In this document: piece after piece, positions 1 to 6,091 of the stretch
Position numbering within the stretch: position 1 is the stretch's first letter
Layout of the letters: the number at the start of each line of letters is the position of its first letter
NCBI GenBank assembly: GCA_964568355.1
Contig: CAZMRK010000495.1
Coordinates: forward strand, 1-11,066
DNA length: 11,066 nt
Direction: 5' to 3'
DNA from: JAJPJX01 sp964568355
GTDB taxonomy: Bacteria; Acidobacteriota; Terriglobia; Bryobacterales; Bryobacteraceae
Notes under the pieces: model-generated
The model's input: the letters and a program-made list of their open reading frames with translations, nothing else
What the model was told of the DNA's origin: nothing
Database searches by the model: none
Translations under genes and position numbers: made by a program

Positions 1-1
1 C

Positions 2-1096
2 TATTTTAAGGAACTGGGCGTTCGTCCGTTCATCAACGCAGCGGGGACCTACACCACGCTGACCGCATCGTTGATGCGTCCGGAGGTCATGCAAGCCATC
101 GAATATGCCTCCAAATCCTTTGTCCACCTGATGGATCTGCACGAGGCGTGCGGACGCCGCATTGCCGAGCTGACCGGCGCCGAAGCGGCTCTGGTGTCGT
201 CCGGGGCGGCCGCCGCCCTAACCATCGGTACAGCCGCCTGCATGACCGGTAAGAACATGGAGTTCATTCGCCGCCTGCCGGACACCACGGGCATGAAGAC
301 CGAGGTCATCATTCAGAAATCGCACCGCTATGGCTACGACCACGCGGTACGCAACTGCGGCATCAAGTACGTGGAAGTGGAGACCCGCGACGAACTGGAA
401 CGCGCGATCAACGCCAACACGGTCATGATGCATTACTTCAATGCCGCGAATCCGCCCGCCAAGATTAGCGCGGCCGAGTTCGTCGAACTGGGGAAGAAGC
501 ACAACATCCCCACCATGAACGATGCTGCCGCCGATACGCCACCGCTCGAGAACCTGTCCAAGTACGTCAAGATGGGCTTCGATCTGGTCATCTTCTCCGG
601 GGGAAAGGGCATCCGCGGACCGCAAAGCGCCGGCCTGCTGCTGGGACGCAAGGACCTGATCGAGGCGGCGCGCCTCAATAATTCTCCCAACAGCGACGCC
701 ATCGGCCGCGGGATGAAGGTCAATAAGGAAGAGATTCTCGGCATGATGGTGGCGGTGGAGACGTTTGCCAAAATGGACCACCAGGCGGAATGGCGGGAGT
801 GGGAACGGCGGGTCAAGACGGTAGCCGACAGCGTGGGTCCGCTGAGTTCGGTGAAGACCGAAAGCTTTGTGCCCGAGATCTCCAACGCCGTGCCGCACCT
901 GCGGATTTCCTGGGACACGTCCAAGATCAAGATTTCGCCCAAGGAAGCCACCCAGAAGTTGCGGGAAGGGGAGCCGTCCATCGAACTACGGCCGGGAGCC
1001 AAGGATTGCCTGGAAGTCGCAGTTTGGATGTTGCAGCCGGGTGAGGCCCAGATCGTAGCCAAGCGCATCCGCGAGGTTCTGAAGAGCGCGAGCTAG
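2..1096 (+). CDS. SelA-like PLP-dependent enzyme (5' end missing)
   Basis: The frame is open from the first bases of the window, so the true start lies upstream; the ATG at 71 is internal, because the residues before it (FKELGVRPFINAAGTYTTL) are the usual N-terminal motif of this family. It belongs to the fold-type I PLP enzymes related to L-seryl-tRNA(Sec) selenium transferase (SelA) and D-glucosaminate-6-phosphate ammonia-lyase. Visible landmarks are a cofactor-loop region (ALVSSGAAAALTIGTAAC), the acidic NDAAADTPP motif expected near the PLP pyridine nitrogen, and the likely Schiff-base lysine in FSGGKGIRGPQSAG (codon 605-607). The C-terminal small domain ends at TAG 1094-1096. In many bacteria such paralogues are catabolic amino-sugar or amino-acid lyases, not true selenocysteine synthases; no tRNA-Sec or selB is visible here, so selA is not assigned. 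A cytosolic enzyme is expected. Family assignment is firm, substrate unknown. Confidence 0.88.
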   Translation, partial: YFKELGVRPFINAAGTYTTLTASLMRPEVMQAIEYASKSFVHLMDLHEACGRRIAELTGAEAALVSSGAAAALTIGTAACMTGKNMEFIRRLPDTTGMKTEVIIQKSHRYGYDHAVRNCGIKYVEVETRDELERAINANTVMMHYFNAANPPAKISAAEFVELGKKHNIPTMNDAAADTPPLENLSKYVKMGFDLVIFSGGKGIRGPQSAGLLLGRKDLIEAARLNNSPNSDAIGRGMKVNKEEILGMMVAVETFAKMDHQAEWREWERRVKTVADSVGPLSSVKTESFVPEISNAVPHLRISWDTSKIKISPKEATQKLREGEPSIELRPGAKDCLEVAVWMLQPGEAQIVAKRIREVLKSAS

Positions 1097-1140
1097 CGCT
1101 GAAAAGACAGGGTTTAGAAGAGAGAAGCGAAACGATGAGG

Positions 1141-1173
1141 CCGGGCGGAAAACGCTCTGCGTTTCCCGCCCGG
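1141..1173. terminator. Strong hairpin downstream of the SelA-like gene
   Basis: The arms CCGGGCGGAAAACGC (1141-1155) and GCGTTTCCCGCCCGG (1159-1173) pair over 15 bp with one A-C mismatch around a 3-nt loop (TCT). It lies 45 nt after the stop codon at 1096. There is no T-run after it, so it is not a canonical intrinsic terminator; it could be an RNA-stabilising 3' end, a Rho-assisted terminator, or a dispersed palindromic repeat. The hairpin is directly visible; its role is inferred. Confidence 0.5.
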
Positions 1174-1305
1174 GCCGCGTCGAATAGATTTGACCCTGTA
1201 CTGATAACTTCTTGGTCCCCTTCGGATCGGGGCTTCCCTCAGCGTATCATATAAGACGCCCGGCGCGGCAATAACGGGGATGTCGGCGCAATCCACGGGT
1301 TTGAT

Positions 1306-1314
1306 TGTTATAAT
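1306..1314 (+). promoter_or_regulatory. Extended -10 promoter of the sigma factor operon
   Basis: TGTTATAAT is an exact TGn-TATAAT extended -10 element. No good -35 hexamer stands 16-18 bp upstream, which is typical of extended -10 promoters. Transcription would start near 1321, giving a leader of about 20 nt before the TTG start at 1342. This looks like a housekeeping sigma-70 promoter, not an ECF (AAC...CGT-type) autoregulated one. Confidence 0.55.
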
Positions 1315-1341
1315 ACACACTGCTCCCAGGTCTGTAACATC

Positions 1342-1905
1342 TTGATCTTCCACTCGTTTGACGCAGACTATATTCGGCGGCTGACCGATGGCGATCCTGC
1401 CACAGAGCAGCATTTTGCCTCGTACTTCAGCGAATTGCTGCTGCTCAAACTGCGTTCCCGTCTGCGTTCCCCGCAACTGGTGGACGATGTCCGGCAGGAA
1501 ACCCTGTTACGCGTGCTCCAGAATCTCCGGCGCAAGGGCGGCGTGGAATATCCGGAGCGCTTCGGCGCTTACGTCAATGCAGTCTGCAATCACGTCCTCC
1601 TCGAATTCCGCCGCTCGGAGAATCGCACCGAAGCCATGGGAGAAAACGAGTCCGATCCGGCGGACCCGAATGTGGACCACGACCGGCCGCTGATCGATGC
1701 GGAGCGAAAACAACGGGTGCAGCGCATTCTCGGAGAGCTTTCCGAAAAAGATCGGGAGCTGTTGCGCGCGGTCTTTCTGGAGGAGCAGGACAAAGCGGCG
1801 GTCTGCGCCAGATTTCAAGTGGACGGGGATTACCTCAGGGTATTGCTGCATCGGGCTAAGTCCCGATTCCGCAAAGCGTATCAGCACGGGGCGGCGGGAG
1901 CATGA
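1342..1905 (+). CDS. ECF-type RNA polymerase sigma-70 factor
   Basis: A 187-residue protein, a normal ECF length. Region 2 spans about residues 30-95 (LLLLKLRSRLRSPQLVDDVRQET followed by LRVLQ and FGAYVNAVCNHVLLEFRR), and region 4 spans about 123-182 (LSEKDRELLRAVFLEEQDKAAVCARFQVDGDYLRVLLHRAKSRF, the helix-turn-helix that reads the -35 element). The two are joined by an acidic linker. The start is TTG at 1342: it gives the expected N-terminus with the GDPATEQHFASYFSE segment, no ATG or GTG lies upstream in frame, and it follows the promoter by about 20 nt; a short AGG (1328-1330) is the only ribosome-site candidate. It would direct core RNA polymerase to a regulon that is not visible here. 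The next gene encodes a zinc-finger membrane protein, the usual anti-sigma arrangement. Confidence 0.9.
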   Translation: MIFHSFDADYIRRLTDGDPATEQHFASYFSELLLLKLRSRLRSPQLVDDVRQETLLRVLQNLRRKGGVEYPERFGAYVNAVCNHVLLEFRRSENRTEAMGENESDPADPNVDHDRPLIDAERKQRVQRILGELSEKDRELLRAVFLEEQDKAAVCARFQVDGDYLRVLLHRAKSRFRKAYQHGAAGA

Positions 1906-1964
1906 GAGAAACTTCATGGATGCAATTTGTAACGGAACCGCGGTCCGCTGCACGATTCCGATGA
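1902..1964 (+). CDS. Possible 20-codon coupling ORF between sigma and anti-sigma genes
   Basis: An ATG overlaps the sigma stop codon (ATGA at 1902-1905) and opens a 20-codon frame ending in TGA 1962-1964, which overlaps the GAGG ribosome site (1963-1966) of the next gene. The peptide begins MRETSWMQF and has no recognisable domain. The geometry would let ribosomes pass from the sigma gene to the anti-sigma gene by termination-reinitiation. It may equally be chance; there is no independent evidence of translation. Confidence 0.2.
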   Translation: MRETSWMQFVTEPRSAARFR

Positions 1965-1975
1965 GGCCGTAATTC

Positions 1976-2689
1976 ATGGACCACGAAACAGCGGTTCGGC
2001 TCCAAGCCGCAGAGCGGTACGTATCCGGGGAATTACCCGATACGGAAAGAGATCAGTTTGAAGAGCACTTCTTCGAGTGCGCTTTTTGCGCCGAGGAAGT
2101 TCATTTTGAACAGGTCTTTGCGGCCAATGCCAGAGCGGTGTTCCGGGAGGAACCTGCCCGGCCGGTCGCCGTGCCAGCACGCGACAGGGCAACCGTGTCC
2201 GGCAAGTCCGGAAGCTGGTTCTCCCTTGACTGGCTCTCCCTGGGGTGGTTGCGGCCTGCGTTTGCCGCGTCCGCGATGGCAAACCTGGCGTTGATCGCAC
2301 TGGGAGGCTACCAGGTGCTGCGGGTCATCCCGAACCTGCGCGCCCAACTGGAGGAGGCCGAAGCTCCCCAACTCACCGCGCCGATCGCGGTTCCCACGCT
2401 GGTGCGCAGTGAACCGAAACTGATTCAGGCGCCCGCCTCGGCCCGCGTTATTCCGCTTTCTTTCGCCCTACCGCGCCAGTTCCCCCAATACGCCTATGAA
2501 ATCTCCGACGAGAGCGGTAAAGTTCGGATGTCTGGTTTCCTCGTGCCTCCCGCCACGTTGGCGGAAGAGCTGCAGTTGAACATACGAACCTCCAGGCTGG
2601 AGCCCGGGATTTATCGGATCGTGTTCAGCGGCCTGGACGGCTCCAACCGGGTCGCAATCGGCAATTGCCGATTGCAAGTGCAACGCTGA
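1976..2689 (+). CDS. Zinc-finger anti-sigma factor, single-pass membrane protein
   Basis: A 237-residue protein. The N-terminus has the zinc-binding anti-sigma (ZAS/zf-HC2) signature: FEEHFFECAFCAEEV with His31, Cys35 and Cys38 (H-x3-C-x2-C). A Pro-rich linker leads to one membrane segment at about residues 94-115 (AFAASAMANLALIALGGYQVL), then a periplasmic part of about 120 residues ending in a beta-rich region (YEISDESGKVRMSGF and IYRIVFSGLDGSNRVAIGNCRL). In this family the N-terminal domain holds the cognate ECF factor at the membrane until a signal or proteolysis frees it. The start ATG 1976 has GAGG nine nt upstream. It lies 70 nt after the sigma gene and 18 nt before the next frame, so all three probably share a transcript. 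The partner and the signal are inferred from gene order. Confidence 0.85.
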   Translation: MDHETAVRLQAAERYVSGELPDTERDQFEEHFFECAFCAEEVHFEQVFAANARAVFREEPARPVAVPARDRATVSGKSGSWFSLDWLSLGWLRPAFAASAMANLALIALGGYQVLRVIPNLRAQLEEAEAPQLTAPIAVPTLVRSEPKLIQAPASARVIPLSFALPRQFPQYAYEISDESGKVRMSGFLVPPATLAEELQLNIRTSRLEPGIYRIVFSGLDGSNRVAIGNCRLQVQR

Positions 2690-2695
2690 GACTTC

Positions 2696-2700
2696 AGGAG
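2696..2700 (+). promoter_or_regulatory. Ribosome binding site that decides the start at 2708
   Basis: AGGAG lies one nt before an ATG (2702) and seven nt before an in-frame GTG (2708). Only the second spacing is normal, which moves the predicted start two codons downstream. Confidence 0.6.
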
Positions 2701-2707
2701 TATGCAG

Positions 2708-3403
2708 GTGAAAGCTAAGTACAAATATCACGCCCGAGCGGTGGCGATTTCCGGAGCTCTGACCCGCCCGGTGGCCGTCGATATCGGCGACCTGGCGGCG
2801 ATCGAACTCCAGGGCCATGAAGAGGGTTACGACAGTAAACGACTGGAGAACCACCGCATTCACGAGATTTTTTCGGTCGGGGCCGCCTACACGCAGGTGA
2901 CCGCGAGCGAAGGCCCCGAAGGCCACTTCAACACCATGGCGACGGCCACGATCGAGAAACTGAATATCCTCGATGTGCTCAAGGCCGACCGCATCACCTG
3001 CCGGCTGGTAGGCCTGCATTGCGCCGAAGACTTCGACTGCTGCGAGCATCCCTTTATCCACCCCATGGGCAGCACGATCGAGAATCTGACCGTGGCCGGA
3101 AAGCGTCTGGACTTCCCGCATCCGGAAGGATTCCAGCTCGATTTCGACAAGCCTCACAGCTACGCGGCGTTCAAGAAGAGCCAGCACCATTACGGGACCC
3201 CGGGGACCATCTACGACGTACCCGGATTCGGCAAGATCACCCTCGGCAAGCTGGACATCGTCCCGATTCCAGGACGGAATCCCGATCAGCCGCATCGTCT
3301 GCACAGCCTGGCCATGCTGACCGTTGACCTCGGCAGCCCCATCCAGGGCCAGCTTCTGTTCGCCCGGGCCAACGAGAACGGCAGCCCTCCCGACCGGCTC
3401 TAG
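2708..3403 (+). CDS. Unrecognised 231-residue protein of the sigma operon
   Basis: I do not recognise this protein with confidence. No signal peptide and no membrane segment are visible. It looks beta-rich, with short alternating hydrophobic stretches such as TMATATIEKLNILDVLKAD, STIENLTVAGKRLDF and FGKITLGKLDIVPIPG. This pattern loosely recalls the repeat-poor body of choice-of-anchor P-type proteins, but only weakly. A His/Cys cluster at residues 104-118 (LHCAEDFDCCEHPFIHP) could bind a metal. Start choice: an ATG at 2702 stands only one nt after the AGGAG ribosome site (2696-2700), too close for normal initiation, while GTG 2708 is spaced seven nt, so 2708 is preferred and the first residues are MKAKYKYHARAV. 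It follows the anti-sigma gene closely and precedes the CHAT gene, so it may be a partner or substrate of that system (inference only). Confidence 0.75.
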   Translation: MKAKYKYHARAVAISGALTRPVAVDIGDLAAIELQGHEEGYDSKRLENHRIHEIFSVGAAYTQVTASEGPEGHFNTMATATIEKLNILDVLKADRITCRLVGLHCAEDFDCCEHPFIHPMGSTIENLTVAGKRLDFPHPEGFQLDFDKPHSYAAFKKSQHHYGTPGTIYDVPGFGKITLGKLDIVPIPGRNPDQPHRLHSLAMLTVDLGSPIQGQLLFARANENGSPPDRL

Positions 3404-3410
3404 CCGCCGC

Positions 3411-3494
3411 ATTTGGGACAAAATGCCCAAACGCGTTTTTATCATCATTAGAATCAATGGCTTGTGGATAGGCCGCGGGCATTTTGTCCCAAAT
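3411..3494. repeat. 84-bp element with perfect 18-bp terminal inverted repeats
   Basis: ATTTGGGACAAAATGCCC at 3411-3428 is repeated exactly as its reverse complement at 3477-3494, with a 48-nt AT-richer spacer. Two smaller dyads sit in the left half: TTTGGG-N8-CCCAAA (3412-3431) and the palindrome AAACGCGTTT (3429-3438). It fills much of the 167-bp gap between the unknown gene and the CHAT gene. No clear target duplication flanks it. It could be a MITE-like insertion, a long-stem RNA hairpin that separates expression of the two genes, or a paired regulator site. The repeat is certain; the class is not. Confidence 0.6.
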
Positions 3495-3570
3495 CGCCAG
3501 ATCCGAAGCAAAATATCCAGGTGATTGATCCGCCGCGCCGGTCTGCGCGAAGATTGGGATTACCCCATTC

Positions 3571-6057
3571 ATGCGACTGGCGTGCTGCGCGATTTGTTTG
3601 TTGGTCGTGACGGGCTGCTCCGGGCCTCGCGTCCCACCTGACGTGCTCTATCGCGATGCCAAGGCCCTGCGGCGCGCCGGCCGTCTGGAAGCGGCCTTGG
3701 CAGAAGCGGACCGTGGCGCGCGCCAGCAGTCCGACAGGAAATCCGCCTGGCACTGGCGGTTCCGCCTATTGACTGCCGAACTATTGCTGGATCGGGGAGA
3801 AAGCAAGCGGGCGCTGGCCCTGCTCCAGGGCGACAGCGCTCCTACCGATCAGGACCTGCGGGCGCGCCGGGAGATGGACTTGGGCTATGCCTGGTTCTGG
3901 CTCTCCAAGCGCGAGGAAGCGCGCCGCTGCCTGGATGACGCCGTACGCCTGGCGGAGCATTCCACCGATGCCGACCTGCGCGCGGAGATCGAAATCCGCC
4001 ACGCCGTGGTGCAGGACAGCTTCGAAAAGACCGATGCCTGTTACCGGGCGGCCTTGCAGTTGGCTTTGCGGCAGCAGGACCTGTTTCTGATTGCCATCAC
4101 CTATGCCGGCCTGGGTTACAACCGTGTTTTCTATTCCCGCTACGACGAAGCCATTCCCTGGCTGGAAGCGGCCCGCGTAGCCGCCCAGGAATCAGGCGCC
4201 CAACGTCTGCTCGGCAATACGCTCGGCAATCTCGGAACGGCCTATGCCTCGCTCGGAGATTTTGACCGTGCGCTGACGCTGCTCGAACGCGCGGCCAACA
4301 TCGCCGCGCAGTTGCAGGACAAGCGCAACCAGCAATTCTGGCTGGCGAATATGGGCCGGATTTACCAGCGGCGGCGCGATTTCCCCAATGCCATCTCCAG
4401 CCTGCGCCGCGCCTGGTCGCTGGCCGAAGGGCGCGAAGACCAGGCCTGGCTTGCCACTGTCCTGAACCGCCTGGCGGAAGTCTATCTCGATGCGGGCGAT
4501 CTGAGCGCCGCCAAGGAATTCAGCGGCCGCTCGCTGGCCCTGCTGCGCCGCATCGGCGACCCGGCTCACATGCTGGTCTATTCGGAGTTAATTGCCGCCC
4601 GGATCGAAAGCACTACGCGGCCTTTCCCCCTGGCCGAGGCCAGCCTGCGCCGGGTGGTTACCGAGGCCGAAAAGCAGTTTGAAGCGCGCCCTCTGTGGGA
4701 AGCGCATGCGGCCCTGGCCGCTCTCTATCGCTCCAACCGGCGCCTATCGGATGCCCAGGCCGAGTACCGCCACGCCATCTCTACCATCGATGCGGAATGG
4801 TCCAAGCTGCGGCGCGATGAATCGAAGATCACGTTCCTGGCGAACCTGATCCAGTTTTACCAGCAATATGTCGATTTTCTGGCCGGCCAGGGACAGAGCA
4901 CAGATGCGCTGCGGGTAGCCGAATCGGCGCGCGCCCGCGTGCTCGAAGAGCGACTGGCAGTCCGACATTCCACTCCAAACTCAAACCAGGTCGCCGATCT
5001 CCAGGCCGGCCTGGCCGGATCGCGCACGGTGCTGGCAGTCTACTGGCTGGCCCCCGAGCGCTCGTTTCTGTGGCTGATTACCGCGGATTCCTGCGAGCAG
5101 TTTCCACTGCCCCCGGCTGACGAGATCACGCACATGGTGGAGGAGTACAACAGCCTCCTGATCAACCGGCGCGATCCGACCGAACGAGCATACCCGATCA
5201 GTTCCCGGCTCTATCAGACGCTGGTCCGGCCTATGGAGAGCCATGTCAAAGCAGGCTGGTCGGTGGTTATCGTACCGGATGGAGCTCTGCACAATCTCAA
5301 TTTCGAAAGCGTGGTGGTGGAAACTCCCAAGCCGCACTACTGGATCGACGATGCCACCATCTCGGTCGCGCCGTCGCTGGGCACCTTGCGCTTTGCGCCG
5401 GCTACGTCTACGGCGCGCCCCCGGTTGTTGCTGATCGGCGATCCAATCCCGCCGGGCAACGAATATCCGGCGCTGCCTCACCTGCGAGGCGAACTGGAGA
5501 TCCTGGAGCGATACTTCCCGGCGGCCTCCCGGCGTATCTACGCGCGCGACCAGGCCACCCCCGAAGCTTATCGCGAAGCCGAACCGGAGCGCTACGATGT
5601 GATCCACTTCGCCGCTCACGCCACGGCCAACCCGGAGAGTCCGCTCAACTCCGCGGTGGTGCTTTCGCGCAGCGGAGAAGCCTATAAGCTTTATGCCAAA
5701 GACGTGCTGAACCTGCCGATCCGCGCGCGCCTAGTGACCATCTCGGCGTGCAGCAGCGCCGGCCCGCGCGCCTATTTCGGAGAGGGTCTGATGGGCTTCA
5801 GTTGGGCCTTTCTGGAAGCAGGAGCGCGCCACGTGGTGGCCGGTCTCTGGGATGTGGACGATGCCGCCACTTCGCGCCTGATGGGAGAGTTCTATCAGCA
5901 GGTGGCCCGGGGAGCGCCGCCGGGTACCGCGCTGCGCCGCGCCAAGTTAAGCCTGCTGCACTCGGGCTCGCTCGATCGCAAGCCCTTTTTCTGGGCGCCC
6001 TTTGTAGTATTCACACGCTTCGTCGGACAGCCGCTTTCGGTGGTCGCGTCGCGATAA
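3571..6057 (+). CDS. TPR-CHAT domain lipoprotein (caspase-like protease)
   Basis: An 828-residue protein. Residues 1-16 form a lipoprotein signal peptide with lipobox VTGC (Cys16), so it is predicted to be exported and lipid-anchored at the envelope. Residues about 25-420 are helical tetratricopeptide-type repeats, clearest around 170-340 (LGNTLGNLGTAYASLGDFDRAL, WLANMGRIYQRRRDFPNAI, VLNRLAEVYLDAGDLSAA). Residues about 485-828 form a CHAT domain, a clan CD peptidase fold related to caspases and separase. The presumed catalytic His683 lies in VIHFAAHATAN and Cys727 in TISACSSAG; the following block (GEGLMGFSWAFLEAGARHVVAGLWDVDD) and the terminal FFWAPFVVF are characteristic. The dyad looks intact. 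No strong ribosome site precedes ATG 3571; the signal peptide supports this start. Its neighbours suggest a link to the sigma/anti-sigma pair, perhaps as its output or as a protease acting in the same envelope response (inference). Natural substrate unknown. Confidence 0.88.
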   Translation: MRLACCAICLLVVTGCSGPRVPPDVLYRDAKALRRAGRLEAALAEADRGARQQSDRKSAWHWRFRLLTAELLLDRGESKRALALLQGDSAPTDQDLRARREMDLGYAWFWLSKREEARRCLDDAVRLAEHSTDADLRAEIEIRHAVVQDSFEKTDACYRAALQLALRQQDLFLIAITYAGLGYNRVFYSRYDEAIPWLEAARVAAQESGAQRLLGNTLGNLGTAYASLGDFDRALTLLERAANIAAQLQDKRNQQFWLANMGRIYQRRRDFPNAISSLRRAWSLAEGREDQAWLATVLNRLAEVYLDAGDLSAAKEFSGRSLALLRRIGDPAHMLVYSELIAARIESTTRPFPLAEASLRRVVTEAEKQFEARPLWEAHAALAALYRSNRRLSDAQAEYRHAISTIDAEWSKLRRDESKITFLANLIQFYQQYVDFLAGQGQSTDALRVAESARARVLEERLAVRHSTPNSNQVADLQAGLAGSRTVLAVYWLAPERSFLWLITADSCEQFPLPPADEITHMVEEYNSLLINRRDPTERAYPISSRLYQTLVRPMESHVKAGWSVVIVPDGALHNLNFESVVVETPKPHYWIDDATISVAPSLGTLRFAPATSTARPRLLLIGDPIPPGNEYPALPHLRGELEILERYFPAASRRIYARDQATPEAYREAEPERYDVIHFAAHATANPESPLNSAVVLSRSGEAYKLYAKDVLNLPIRARLVTISACSSAGPRAYFGEGLMGFSWAFLEAGARHVVAGLWDVDDAATSRLMGEFYQQVARGAPPGTALRRAKLSLLHSGSLDRKPFFWAPFVVFTRFVGQPLSVVASR

Positions 6058-6071
6058 GACAACGGGCCTAT

Positions 6072-6091
6072 GCGGCGGTACGTCCGGCCGC
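6072..6091. terminator. Possible bidirectional terminator hairpin between convergent genes
   Basis: GCGGCGG (6072-6078) can pair with CCGGCCGC (6084-6091) over seven bp with a one-nt bulge, leaving a TACGT loop. It sits in the 33-bp space between the CHAT stop (6055-6057) and the permease stop (6091-6093, minus strand), where a shared terminator would be expected. No T-run follows on either strand, so the call is weak. Confidence 0.25.

Noticed and set aside
2..1096. Naming the first gene selA (selenocysteine synthase)
   Set aside because: Many SelA-like paralogues are unrelated lyases, and no selenocysteine machinery is visible.
2468..3511. A 347-residue minus-strand open frame
   Set aside because: It overlaps two plus-strand genes with good ribosome sites and family or operon support, and it runs through the inverted-repeat element; the translation resembles no protein family.
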